Below, one piece after another: positions 41,301-50,762 of a DNA stretch of 64,000 nt. The stretch covers positions 124,001 to 188,000 of the forward strand of contig CAVKGV010000004.1 of NCBI GenBank assembly GCA_963656065.1. The letters run 5' to 3'. Source of the stretch: Hallerella sp963656065 (GTDB lineage: Bacteria > Fibrobacterota > Fibrobacteria > Fibrobacterales > Fibrobacteraceae). The position numbers and the translations under genes are program-made. Under the pieces are notes generated by a model, which was given only the letters and a program-made list of their open reading frames with translations, ran no database searches and was not told the DNA's origin. Each line of letters begins with the position of its first letter. Within the stretch, counting starts at the first letter, position 1.

Positions 41301-44300
41301 TTATTTCTTGACCGTGCGGCGGAATCCAAAGGATTTCGTCTTGCTCGAGGACTGCTTCTTCGTCTGGCCCTTGCGATATTTGCCGTTTTCCGTATTGCTT
41401 ACAGCGGTTTCGTGGGCTTTGAACGAGAACTGCGAAATGAACGAACCCGTTCCGATGTGGCGGTTGTTGTCCGCGAGCGGAGCGATTCCGTTGTGGGTGA
41501 GCCATTCGAGGCGAAGCTTTATCTTGCCGTCGGACGTGAGAGCATCTTCGCTCAGGTCGGAAAGCGAGATGGTTCCCGAAGTCTTGGTGACGGCATCTCC
41601 GAGGTTGCTGTAGATGTTCGCGGAAATCTTCAGCGTCGCGTTCCAGGCTGAATTTCCGAGGGAATCGAGCTGCAGGAGAAGCGGAATTTCCACGTCGATG
41701 TCGAATGTCGGGCCCGCGTGGACATAGCTTGCCGTGTCGTAAGAGACGGGTGTAACCTGTTCCAGGTTCTTCTTGCCGCTGGCGATGAGGGTTTCCTTGC
41801 CGTTTGCGAGGTAGGAGAGTCTGAATGTTTCATCCTTCGTCGGAACGTTGCCCGCGTAGAGATCTCCGTCTGCCGGGACGGACGTTACGCCCGAGAGCAT
41901 CGTCACCTTGAACGAAACGGTTTCGATATCGCCCTGGACAGGGACCCACGGATTCTTTTCGCCCGCAAAGTTCTTCGAACCGTCGCTCGCAATCGAGTTC
42001 TCCGCGCCGATGGGCAGCCGGATGTAGTCGCCGACATGGATTTCGTTTTCGGACCCGGCGTCGGAATAGGAGAACGTCCACGTGGACTGCGCATTCGTAA
42101 AGCGCCCCGTGTTGGAGAAGTAGAACATGTCGGAATCGCGCCGCTTTTGCAGGTAGTAGCGTCCGGCAGCGTCCGCCGAATCGACAAGCGTGAGCGGCTC
42201 GGAAAGGTTCACGCGCAGGATAAATAGCGATTCCACGGGCTTGGTGATGGTCGCGCTCAGGATAATCGGTGGGCACTTGTCGAAGAGCGTCGCCGTGTTA
42301 TCGTCGAAGAATCCGCCGATAGGACCTTGGCGCGGAAGCACCATACCGTTTCCGCCGCGGCTGCCGTAAGTCTTCTTGTCGAATGTTCCCTGGGGAACCG
42401 GAATGCGGATGACCGTAGCCTGGCTCTGGACGGAATCCCATCCGACCGTATCGATTTGAGGCACGAACGTGGAATCCTGCGTCTGGGTGTATTGGGCGCA
42501 GACCTGCTCCTTTGACGTGGAAACGGTATCGATTCGCGCGATAGTCGAATCATACGGTGTGACTGTCGAGTCGATTGTCCATGTCGTATCGGTGACTATT
42601 TTAATCTTGTCCTCGTAGCGGACGCATTCTTTCTTGACCGAGCCTAAGACCCATTTGCCGTTTGCGGAATCGAGCTTGGTAATCGGCTGGGCCGTCTTTT
42701 CGCCGAGCAGTGTATCGAGCGTCCAGCCGGAAGCGGGCTTTGCGAAAGCCTTGTAGATTTCGGGATTTCCCCAATAGACGTCGATCGTATCGAGCATATC
42801 CTTTTCGCGGAGAACCTTGGTGAATTCGATGGTGATTTCATCGGGCTGTCCGTCGCCTTCCTTGTCCTCGATCTTTGCGTATTTGACGGGAACCGGTCTG
42901 ACGGATTCGATGATGGTGACCGGGCCGTTACAGTCGGAGAGTGCGTTCGCCGCATAATCGACAACGCTGAATCCCGCCGCGATTTCCGCCTGGAATCCCT
43001 GCTTGACGAAGTTTCCGTCCGTGTTGCCTTCAATCACATATTCCCACGTCTTGCCGTTGTCGGAGGATTTTGCGCTGATGACCCGGATAGAGCTCTGGTC
43101 GATAGCCTTCCCTTCGCTGTAGATGGCGAGCGGCCATGCAGAATTCATGATGACCGGTTCGGAGAAGAGGATGCGGAGCGTGTCCTGCGCGTTTGCATGG
43201 TTTTCGTTTTCGAGAATGGCGACGCTCGAAAGGATCGGGGCGATGCCGTCGGTAATCGCCTTGTCCGCCGTCTTGACAACGCCGTCTTCGGTCATGAAAA
43301 CGGTCACCTTTCCGGTCGGAGCCGCATTCTTCGGGATGAGATTCTCGTCGATGTCTAAGGAGGCTTCCGCTCCGACGACAGGCGTTTTCGGGTAGAGGGT
43401 GAGAGTTGTCGCTTCGGCGTTCTTTGCCGAATCCAGGAAAACGGTCACGCTGTCGAGCTTCATCGAGGAACCGTCGAACTGGCTCCCGCTGAAACTCAAA
43501 GAGAGAACATCTGCCGTGGAGTTGCAGTTATTGTCGGCGAGGAGTGCCTTTTGCGGAATCGGGGTCGTCGGGTCCGCAAAGAAAGACTGCGCCGTCGAAT
43601 CTTCCGGATCTTCCTCGTCAATGTAGATGACCGTCACCGTATCGCCGCCGAGGAGCGGAACGCTTGGCAGGCTCGCATCGGCACGGTTCACCGCCGAAAG
43701 AAGTTCGCTTTCGAAGTAGCCGAGCGTTGCGTTCGTGCGGCTGAGCTTCAGTTCGGAAGCTTCCCCGGTGCGGGAATTTTTAAGCGTCACGCTGATGGTT
43801 TCGCGGCCCGCATTGTCCTTGTCGCTGACAAAGACCTTGAATTTCATCGGGTCTTCGGTGACGGGGCTTGAAACGGAATTGCCGTCTTCGCGGATGAGCT
43901 GGAGCCTTCCCGCGGTGCGGTCGCCCTTGCTGAACTGGACGTAGTAGGTGCGGTTGACAAAGGCGCAGCCGCCGTTTTCGAGGCATTCAGAGCATTCCGG
44001 GTTCGGGCCTGCGAAGATGGTGACATCGACCTTGTTCGTTCCGATGGACATCTTGGCCGGAATATCCAGGTCGAACTTGCCGGAGAGCGAATTGTAAACC
44101 GCTGCGGTTTTCAGCTGTTCCTTGGACAGGGGAACTCCGTTCACCCAGATTCCCGTCACATAGCCGTTCTCGGAAATCAGAGCCGTTCCCTTGAGATGCA
44201 TCGTGCTGATGGTGGAATCCAGCTGGATGTAGGAACCGTTCGAAACGTTGAAAGGCGCATCGAAGGAAACCGTCATTTCGTAGTTCGCCTTCTTGTGGAT

Positions 44301-47300
44301 CATTTCCGAATAGGACGGGCTGAATCCGACGACAAATTCATCCTTGCGATAGACGACGACGTATGGGTTCACCGGAGCTTCGTCCTGGTCGCCTTCGTCC
44401 TTGCCCCAGACGGGCATTCCCGCATAGTCGGCGCCATCGATATCGCGCTTGTGCGGCGCCCAGGTCCAGTCGCCCGAGGTGGCGGACATTCTCTTGTCGG
44501 GAGCGCTGCGGAGAGGATCGCACTTGCCGTTCTGGTAAATGCCTCTCGAGAATCCCAGGTCCATGCGCATTCTAGACGACGACTTGATCGTGGTGGAACC
44601 GAGCGGAACGGGAATGTACCAGTCGTATGTGCCGGTCGCCGCGTTGTAAGTATCTTCGAGCTTGACAGGAACGGCTCCGCGGAGCAGGTCCCGGATTTCA
44701 CGGTCGGTTTCGCAGGGCTTGTTGAATCCCGCTTCGTCATACGCCTGGCAAATGTCGAGGTCGAGGAGGAGTGGACAGGAGCCCGGCTGGTTGTTCACGC
44801 CCGCTTGCGCTTCGATCTGTTCCGGCTTCGCGGTGACGTAAAGGCGGAGCGTGAGGCTGTCGAACTGCCGGTCTTCGTTGTTGTAAATGTTGATGTTCAG
44901 GAAGTCGAGTCCGCCGAATTCATATTGGTATGTCTTGACTTCGAAGTCGTAGGACGTTACCGGGGTGGTGAACTTGAGCGGCATTCCCTGGTCGTCGGTG
45001 CAGCGTCTAGAACCGTTGCTTTCGACGCAATAGTAATATGTCGTCTTTTCTTTCAGCTTTCCGATTTTCACATAATGGAAGCTCGTCGGAATTCCCGAAA
45101 CGTCGGCGTTCCCCTGGGTCTCGCACGAACCGTTTTTCGCGACCGGGCATGTCATCTGGTCGTAGGACGTGAGGACCGTATCCCAATACACCTTGGATTC
45201 GTATTGGCCGTTCGGCGTGTACCACATGACTTCCGCGCTGTCGGAAGAAAGGTTGCAGATTTTGACGTTCTGGATATCGGCGTCTGCCGGCGGGCTCACG
45301 AGCGTCGTAAAGGAGAACGGCGTGCTTGTGCTATCGACCAGCCATTTTGTCGAATAGTTTTCGCTCCGACCGTTGATGGCGACGACTTTGAAGTAGTAAG
45401 AGGTTCCGTTGGTAAGACCCGTCATGTGGATTTCGTGGCTTACGCTGTAGAGGGAATCTTTAAAGATGTTGTTGAACGGTCCGGTTTCGCTTGTGCTGTA
45501 AAGGATCATTGCGGGACCGCGCATATCCTGGGAAATTTTCACGATGGCGGAATCGTAGCCCACATAGCGGATTTCGACATTCACCTGGGACGGAGCCTTT
45601 GTCCGGTCCTCTTCCTTGACCGCCACGGCGCAAGAGGCGACAAACATCGCGGTTGCGTCGATACAGGTTTCGGAGAGATGGTAATCTTCCCAGCTCATGG
45701 TGGAAGGCGCCCAGGCGTTTCCGCTCTTGTCGTTTGGTGTCACGCCGCCAAAGAGCGCTCCGGTTGGCGGATTGTACTTGTAGTTCGCGCCCGGCATGTT
45801 CTTGCCTTCGGGGTTGGAGGCTCTGTGGTGCGGGTGCGCATCGTTTTTGTCGCCGACGCCGAGCAGGAAGGAAATGTCCCACGGGTTTACGCCGAGCATG
45901 TAGTTCAGCTGGTTGATGCCGAGCTTCTGCATCGCCTGGGAGTTCCAGTTCTGCACGCCTTTTTGCGGAAGCTGCACGCCTTCTAGGTCCTTGGTCACGT
46001 CGGAGTAGGCGAGGACTTCAAAGATGTTGCCCGCCTGGTAGCGGTTGTAAATCCAGGTCTGGTCGGTCGCCATGTTGTACCAGAGGTCGCCCCACTTTAC
46101 GGTTCCCGTTCCGCTGAGCGTCGGAATGGTGATGCCGTCCGAACCGCTTCCGCTGAGATTGCTGATGTTTGTACCGAGAATCAGGGCAACGTTTTCCGCG
46201 TATTTCAGGCGCGTCTTGTTGTCGATGCCGTATTTGATTCCGGTCGCTTCGTCTTTCAGGAGCATCTTGTAGAAGCCGTAGAGCGTGTAGGTGTAGGCGT
46301 TCGCCCAGCTCGTGTTTTTCGACGATTTGCGCATCCCGTCGCGGTTCCACGCCATCCATCCGCCGTTGAAAAATCCCACGGAAGCTTCCTGGTCCACCCC
46401 GATAGTCTTGTCTTCGACCGCATCGTTCAGGTAGTCCATCTTGTGCGTCTTTTCGTAAGTCGCATAGTGGAGCGCAATTGCCGCGATGGCGAGGTCGTCG
46501 TGGGATTCGTTGTTGCCGTTATAGGCTGCGCTCGCCCAGCCGTCCGCTTCCTTGTTATAGACGTAGGGCTTTCCGCCGTCGTATGTTCCCGGTCCGAGAT
46601 CTTTTTCCATCAGCTTCAGGTTCTTTGCAAAGTCATACATTTTCTCGGCGACGACCAGGCAGGAATCCGCAAAAGCTTTGTCGTATTCCGCATAATTCTT
46701 GCTCAAAATGGCAAGTCCCGCCGCGATTTGCCCCGAGATGTTCGAACCCAGCTCCCCGAGCCGCAGGTCGCGTTCATGCGGTCCGCCGCGTCCGGTAAGC
46801 GTCGCCGGGAGAGCGTCCTGGTTTTCGGGCCGTCCCCACCAGCCGTGGTCCGCGCCGAAGTTTCCCACGGAAACGACCATGTTGTCGATGACGCCGTCGG
46901 CAAAACGGTAGGAGTTTAAAAAGAAATCCGCACCGTGCTTCGCTTCGCGGAGAATGTCCGGGATGCCGTCGGTGTTAATCGTCTCGCCCATATTGTAAGC
47001 GTAGTTGTCTTCGTCTCTGTCCGGGTTGGAAGCGGCCATCACCGCGAGTACCATAAAGGCGTAGGCTTGGGTCTGCGATTCCTTCAGATGGTCTCCACAA
47101 TCGTACCAGCCGCCTTGGAGCGCGCCTTCGAGCGGCGTGAATCCGCTGACGGCCGAAGTTCCGCTCACAAAATTTCCACCGCCGTCCTTGGTATGGCTCG
47201 GCTTGTGGAACCAGGATTCGGAGTTTCCGCTGCGGTTGATGCCGTAGAACTTGAGTGTCGCGTCGCGGACCATCGAATAGACTTTGTCGCTGATGATAAA

Positions 47301-47924
47301 TGTCGCGGAATACTGCTTCTGGACCTTGATGCGGTAGCGCGTGTTTTCGGCAAGTCCGCCGAGTTCGGAAATGTTTCCGATACAGACGGTTCCCGACGGG
47401 CCGTCCTTGGAAACCGTGTAACGCTTCTGGTTGTTCGTCGCGGCGTTTGTCCCGGCGACAATCGTGTATGAAGATTCTGTCGTTTTGCCCGAGCTGACGA
47501 ACGTTCCGCCGTCCGCCACCACGTTCCCTTCGAGATCGACGACCGAAAATGTCTCCTTGCAGTTGTTGTCGGAGACATAGTAGAACTGCTTTTCCGTATC
47601 GTCCGGGAGATATCCCGCCTGGTTGATGCGGATGCGTCCGATGCGCACGTTCTGGGCGTCGCGGTATGCCTGGTTCAGGGAGTCGGGGATGATGCCGTTC
47701 GGGACAAAGTCTAGCGGCATGGAGCCTACGGGCGGGACCGTATTGTGCTTCGTCTTGTTGGGAACGTAAGAGCTGAAACTTTCGACCGTACCGCCTTCGT
47801 CGGTCGCGGAAGTGTCCCAGCTCATCGGCCACACGGGGCGAATCAGGTCGTACGGGGTAGGCTGTTCTTGTTCTACAGCGAAAAGCGATGCCGCAAAGAG
47901 CAGCACAAGAGGCAAAACAGGCAC
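41301..47924 (-). CDS. Giant secreted GH9 endoglucanase, multi-domain (2207 aa)
   Basis: A second GH9 cellulase, larger than its neighbour. The Ig-like CelD_N domain (RINQAGYLPDDTEKQFYYV) is followed by the GH9 barrel with D275/D278 in WYDCGDHLKESQ, HPHHRASNPEG, and acid E752 in YHLSETCID. Fn3-like modules follow, then long beta modules with segments like IEDKEGDGQPDEITIEF. The tail is Lys-rich and ends KSFGFRRTVKK, like the neighbour's end. The start is either GTG 47924 (AAGGAG 6 nt upstream) or ATG 47969 (no ribosome site, but a Lys pair for the signal peptide n-region). I prefer 47924. Domain homology suggests an old duplication of the whole gene, since catalytic and C-terminal parts match in order. 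Confidence 0.92.
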   Translation of the reverse strand: MPVLPLVLLFAASLFAVEQEQPTPYDLIRPVWPMSWDTSATDEGGTVESFSSYVPNKTKHNTVPPVGSMPLDFVPNGIIPDSLNQAYRDAQNVRIGRIRINQAGYLPDDTEKQFYYVSDNNCKETFSVVDLEGNVVADGGTFVSSGKTTESSYTIVAGTNAATNNQKRYTVSKDGPSGTVCIGNISELGGLAENTRYRIKVQKQYSATFIISDKVYSMVRDATLKFYGINRSGNSESWFHKPSHTKDGGGNFVSGTSAVSGFTPLEGALQGGWYDCGDHLKESQTQAYAFMVLAVMAASNPDRDEDNYAYNMGETINTDGIPDILREAKHGADFFLNSYRFADGVIDNMVVSVGNFGADHGWWGRPENQDALPATLTGRGGPHERDLRLGELGSNISGQIAAGLAILSKNYAEYDKAFADSCLVVAEKMYDFAKNLKLMEKDLGPGTYDGGKPYVYNKEADGWASAAYNGNNESHDDLAIAAIALHYATYEKTHKMDYLNDAVEDKTIGVDQEASVGFFNGGWMAWNRDGMRKSSKNTSWANAYTYTLYGFYKMLLKDEATGIKYGIDNKTRLKYAENVALILGTNISNLSGSGSDGITIPTLSGTGTVKWGDLWYNMATDQTWIYNRYQAGNIFEVLAYSDVTKDLEGVQLPQKGVQNWNSQAMQKLGINQLNYMLGVNPWDISFLLGVGDKNDAHPHHRASNPEGKNMPGANYKYNPPTGALFGGVTPNDKSGNAWAPSTMSWEDYHLSETCIDATAMFVASCAVAVKEEDRTKAPSQVNVEIRYVGYDSAIVKISQDMRGPAMILYSTSETGPFNNIFKDSLYSVSHEIHMTGLTNGTSYYFKVVAINGRSENYSTKWLVDSTSTPFSFTTLVSPPADADIQNVKICNLSSDSAEVMWYTPNGQYESKVYWDTVLTSYDQMTCPVAKNGSCETQGNADVSGIPTSFHYVKIGKLKEKTTYYYCVESNGSRRCTDDQGMPLKFTTPVTSYDFEVKTYQYEFGGLDFLNINIYNNEDRQFDSLTLRLYVTAKPEQIEAQAGVNNQPGSCPLLLDLDICQAYDEAGFNKPCETDREIRDLLRGAVPVKLEDTYNAATGTYDWYIPVPLGSTTIKSSSRMRMDLGFSRGIYQNGKCDPLRSAPDKRMSATSGDWTWAPHKRDIDGADYAGMPVWGKDEGDQDEAPVNPYVVVYRKDEFVVGFSPSYSEMIHKKANYEMTVSFDAPFNVSNGSYIQLDSTISTMHLKGTALISENGYVTGIWVNGVPLSKEQLKTAAVYNSLSGKFDLDIPAKMSIGTNKVDVTIFAGPNPECSECLENGGCAFVNRTYYVQFSKGDRTAGRLQLIREDGNSVSSPVTEDPMKFKVFVSDKDNAGRETISVTLKNSRTGEASELKLSRTNATLGYFESELLSAVNRADASLPSVPLLGGDTVTVIYIDEEDPEDSTAQSFFADPTTPIPQKALLADNNCNSTADVLSLSFSGSQFDGSSMKLDSVTVFLDSAKNAEATTLTLYPKTPVVGAEASLDIDENLIPKNAAPTGKVTVFMTEDGVVKTADKAITDGIAPILSSVAILENENHANAQDTLRILFSEPVIMNSAWPLAIYSEGKAIDQSSIRVISAKSSDNGKTWEYVIEGNTDGNFVKQGFQAEIAAGFSVVDYAANALSDCNGPVTIIESVRPVPVKYAKIEDKEGDGQPDEITIEFTKVLREKDMLDTIDVYWGNPEIYKAFAKPASGWTLDTLLGEKTAQPITKLDSANGKWVLGSVKKECVRYEDKIKIVTDTTWTIDSTVTPYDSTIARIDTVSTSKEQVCAQYTQTQDSTFVPQIDTVGWDSVQSQATVIRIPVPQGTFDKKTYGSRGGNGMVLPRQGPIGGFFDDNTATLFDKCPPIILSATITKPVESLFILRVNLSEPLTLVDSADAAGRYYLQKRRDSDMFYFSNTGRFTNAQSTWTFSYSDAGSENEIHVGDYIRLPIGAENSIASDGSKNFAGEKNPWVPVQGDIETVSFKVTMLSGVTSVPADGDLYAGNVPTKDETFRLSYLANGKETLIASGKKNLEQVTPVSYDTASYVHAGPTFDIDVEIPLLLQLDSLGNSAWNATLKISANIYSNLGDAVTKTSGTISLSDLSEDALTSDGKIKLRLEWLTHNGIAPLADNNRHIGTGSFISQFSFKAHETAVSNTENGKYRKGQTKKQSSSKTKSFGFRRTVKK

Positions 47925-48042
47925 AAAGGCTCCTTTTTTATCCAGACAGAATTCACACAATCCCGCCATAAAATAATTCTTTTGAAAGACGTGTGAAAAT
48001 TCGTATTCAAAATATTACAAACAAAAACGGGTCCGGGATATA

Positions 48043-48050
48043 TATATTTA
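48043..48050 (+). promoter_or_regulatory. -7 promoter element, leaderless geometry
   Basis: TATATTTA ends 5 nt before the ATG at 48056. It excludes the upstream in-frame ATG at 47993. Confidence 0.55.
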
Positions 48051-48055
48051 GAAGT

Positions 48056-49204
48056 ATGAAATTTTCGGACGTTTTCAAGTTCTATCGCGGAATGGGCGCT
48101 TTGGCGCTATCTTTTGGACTTTTTGCCTGCGGCGGCGATTCGGGATCGGGTTCCGACCCGGAAATTCCGGTCTCTTCGTCGGATGTGGAGCTTTCCTCGG
48201 GAACGGTCGTCGAAAATTCGAGTTCGAGCGCATCGGGCGAAAAGCCTTCTTCGAGCGCTAGCGAGGCAAAGTCTTCGTCTTCGAAAGCTCAGGAAACGAC
48301 GAGCAGCGAAGAAGTCTTGAACGACCCGAAGAACCTGGTAAACGGGACATGCGCCCCGACAACTTCCGAAATTAAGAAGGGCGAACTTGCGACATGGAAG
48401 TTCTACCGCAGCGCGGGAGCCGGTGAAGTCTGGGACCAGATTCTTGCGCCTTTTGTCTGGGCGTTCGAAGGCTCATCGACTACGAGCTTGCAAGGGAATG
48501 GCCTGCAAGAGGTGAATGTCCGGTATGCGGATGCGGGGCAGTTTAAGGCTTATCTGAATGTTGACGGCAATGAAATCGCCTGTTCTCCGATTCAGGTCCA
48601 GGGAATTCCCATCGTTGTTAATTCCTGCACGCCGGACAAGGCGACAGCCAAGGCGGGCGAGACGATTACGTGGACGGTCAGCGCGGAATCGGAGTCCCCG
48701 GTTACGGGATATTCCTGGACTTCTGCGTATGGAGAAATGTCCGGTTCTGGCGAAATCGGAACGCTTGCGGCGACTTCGGCGATGCACAAAAAATCCGTGT
48801 CCGCGACGGTGACGGTTTCGAATGCGGACAATTCCGCGGTGAACTATTCCTGCGACCCGGTGACGGTTGTCGATCCGGAGTCTGTTGATCTGGTGCTTGC
48901 GCTCGGTGATGTAAATGATTCAAAATACGAAGAGAAAAAGCTACTTGAATTACCGGATTCCCTCTTTATTCCGGCGCAGACCGCGACGACGGTGCAGATT
49001 CCTGCCGGAGCGAAGTCGGGCTGTGCAATTGCTTGTAAGGCAAGAGTGGGGGCTGATTATCCAACTCTTAGTAATTCGGGACTTGATTGGGATGGAATAA
49101 TAATTGGAAATATTGGATATTTCAATCCTAATGGCTGCGCTCCGGGCAAGAAGTACACGGTGACTGCTTCCGTAACGGCGATTTGCGTGGTGAATGCGCA
49201 GTAG
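48056..49204 (+). CDS. Surface lipoprotein with Ser-rich linker and PKD-like domains
   Basis: A 382-residue lipoprotein. The lipobox is FGLFACGG (Cys 25), then a ~70-residue Ser/Glu-rich linker of the kind common in Fibrobacter lipoproteins (VVENSSSSASGEKPSSSASE). Two or three PKD/Ig-like beta domains follow (AFEGSSTTSLQGNGLQEVNV, SCTPDKATAKAGETITWTVS), with Cys pairs near the C-terminus. It probably sits on the outer membrane surface and may bind substrate or hold enzymes; this is inference from its domain type and the nearby GH9 genes, which are divergent from it. Start 48056 is set by the promoter box. Confidence 0.8.
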   Translation: MKFSDVFKFYRGMGALALSFGLFACGGDSGSGSDPEIPVSSSDVELSSGTVVENSSSSASGEKPSSSASEAKSSSSKAQETTSSEEVLNDPKNLVNGTCAPTTSEIKKGELATWKFYRSAGAGEVWDQILAPFVWAFEGSSTTSLQGNGLQEVNVRYADAGQFKAYLNVDGNEIACSPIQVQGIPIVVNSCTPDKATAKAGETITWTVSAESESPVTGYSWTSAYGEMSGSGEIGTLAATSAMHKKSVSATVTVSNADNSAVNYSCDPVTVVDPESVDLVLALGDVNDSKYEEKKLLELPDSLFIPAQTATTVQIPAGAKSGCAIACKARVGADYPTLSNSGLDWDGIIIGNIGYFNPNGCAPGKKYTVTASVTAICVVNAQ

Positions 49205-49207
49205 CGA

Positions 49208-49238
49208 GAAAAGGTTCCCCGATTGCGGGAGCCTTTTT
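49208..49238 (+). terminator. Terminator of the PKD-like lipoprotein gene
   Basis: A GC-rich stem (AAAAGGTTCCC/GGGAGCCTTTT, one T-G pair) followed by TTTTCTT. Confidence 0.75.
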
Positions 49239-49240
49239 CT

Positions 49241-49517
49241 TAGCCTATAAATTAGGGGCGTACATTCGGTATGGTTTCCGCTTCGGCTGAAAATTGGGTT
49301 GGAAACATCGTCTGTTTGAAAAATTTGAATTTTTTGAAAGAAAATTTCTTTGTGAAAGGCTCGTGTTTTTTGTGGATCAAAGCAACCATTCAATACTTTG
49401 GGATGTTGTAGGAAAAGTAAAAATGGGGAAGGGTAAAAACGTCTCCGTAAAAAATTTGATGTACTTATATAGAGGAAATTTTGACGAAGGGTTGAAAAGA
49501 CTTTTTTAAAATCGGAT
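49241..49517. other. AT-rich intergenic stretch with no supported gene
   Basis: A 71-codon frame at 49294-49509 lacks a ribosome site and a recognisable pattern and I do not call it. Nothing else is seen before the recA terminator. Confidence 0.5.
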
Positions 49518-49597
49518 AAAAAGCCCTTTCCCGGTTAGCAAGACTTTCGGAATATGGCGAAACCGGAGAGTCCTGAAAACGGAAAAGGGCTTTTGTA
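49518..49597 (-). terminator. Long-looped terminator of recA, possibly structured RNA
   Basis: Outer arms AAAAGCCCTTTTCC and GGGAAAGGGCTTTTT pair across ~50 nt. The loop has inner complementary segments (CCGGTTT with AACCGG, GACTCTCCGG with CCGAAAGTC) that compete with each other. A simple terminator would not need this loop. Confidence 0.55.
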
Positions 49598-49604
49598 GGG
49601 AGAT

Positions 49605-50720
49605 TTAATTCTCGGCAGCGGCTTCTGCTGCGTCGGAACCCAAGTCGGAATCGTCAGCGGTGAGAGCTTCGTCTTCGCTGATGTCGAACATTTTCACGTC
49701 CTTCATCTTTTCGCGAATCTTCGCTTCGATTTCGGCGCAGATGGTCGGGTTGCTCTTGAGGAAAAGGCGCGTGCTTTCACGGCCCTGCCCGATGCGTTCG
49801 CCGTTGTAGGAGAACCAGGAACCGCTCTTTTCGATGACGTCGAGTTCCACGCCGAGGTCGAGAATGCTCGCTTCGCGGGAAATTCCCTGCCCGTAGAGAA
49901 TGTCGAATTCGCATTGCGTGAACGGTGCCGCGACCTTGTTCTTGACGACCTTGACCCGTGTACGGTTTCCGATGACTTCTTCGCCGTTCTTGATCTGGGC
50001 GATGCGACGGATGTCGATACGCTGCGACGCGTAGAACTTGAGGGCGTTTCCGCCGGTTGTCGTTTCCGGGTTTCCGAACATGACGCCGATTTTCATGCGG
50101 AGCTGGTTGATGAAAATCATGCACGTGTTGGACTTGGAAAGGATGCCGGTGAGCTTGCGGAGAGCCTGGGACATCAGGCGCGCCTGGAGGCCGACATGGT
50201 TGTCGCCCATTTCGCCGTTGATTTCCGCCTGGGGGACGAGAGCCGCGACCGAGTCGATGACGACGATGTCGATGGCGCCGGAGCGGACAAGGGTCTCGGC
50301 GATGTCGAGCGCCTGTTCGCCGGTATCCGGCTGGGAAACGAGCAACTGGTCGATGTTGATGCCGAGATGGCGCGCATAGACGGGATCGAAGGCGTGTTCC
50401 GCGTCGATGAAGGCGGCGACGCCGCCCTGCTTCTGGGCTTCGGCGATGGCGTGGAGCGTGAGAGTCGTCTTGCCGGAGGATTCGGGTCCGTAGATTTCGA
50501 TGATGCGTCCGCGGGGGAAGCCTCCCACCCCGAGCGCCATGTCCAGCTGGATGCAGCCCGACGGGATGACCGGGATGTTCTGTTCGGGCTGGCCGCCCAA
50601 GGTCATGATGGAACCTTTGCCAAAATTCTTTTCGATTTGCGCGATTGCGGCTTCGACGGCTTTTGCCTTTTCGGAAGAAAGAGGCTTGTTGAGTGTCGGC
50701 GCAGCGGTTTTCTTTGCCAT
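49605..50720 (-). CDS. recA: Recombinase RecA
   Basis: A 371-residue RecA, the ATP-dependent strand-exchange protein and SOS co-protease. Walker A GPESSGKT is at 78-85. The DNA loops (GEMGDNHVGLQARLMSQALR) and NQLRMKIGVMFGNPETTTGG are intact. The tail is acidic (DSDLGSDAAEAAAEN). The start at MAKK (50720) has GGAG 6 nt upstream; a TTG 4 codons earlier is less likely. No SOS box is obvious by eye. It lies just after cinA on the same strand but has its own promoter box. Confidence 0.98.
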   Translation of the reverse strand: MAKKTAAPTLNKPLSSEKAKAVEAAIAQIEKNFGKGSIMTLGGQPEQNIPVIPSGCIQLDMALGVGGFPRGRIIEIYGPESSGKTTLTLHAIAEAQKQGGVAAFIDAEHAFDPVYARHLGINIDQLLVSQPDTGEQALDIAETLVRSGAIDIVVIDSVAALVPQAEINGEMGDNHVGLQARLMSQALRKLTGILSKSNTCMIFINQLRMKIGVMFGNPETTTGGNALKFYASQRIDIRRIAQIKNGEEVIGNRTRVKVVKNKVAAPFTQCEFDILYGQGISREASILDLGVELDVIEKSGSWFSYNGERIGQGRESTRLFLKSNPTICAEIEAKIREKMKDVKMFDISEDEALTADDSDLGSDAAEAAAEN

Positions 50721-50750
50721 GTTTTTCTCCAATTTGGATTTGTTTCGTGT

Positions 50751-50758
50751 TAAATATA
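50751..50758 (-). promoter_or_regulatory. -7 promoter element of recA
   Basis: TATATTTA on the minus strand, 30 nt before the ATG. It overlaps the cinA stop region. Confidence 0.45.
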
Positions 50759-50762
50759 CAAA

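Noticed and set aside
44196..45986. A 596-codon frame opposite the second GH9 gene
   Set aside because: Antisense shadow with low-complexity Val/Arg/His content and no ribosome site.
47993..48055. Upstream extension of the PKD-like lipoprotein
   Set aside because: It lies before the TATATTTA box. From 48056 a normal lipoprotein signal sequence starts.
49294..49509. A 71-codon plus-strand frame between the PKD-like lipoprotein and recA
   Set aside because: No ribosome site or promoter box at the right distance, and Phe/Lys-rich composition expected of AT-rich spacer.
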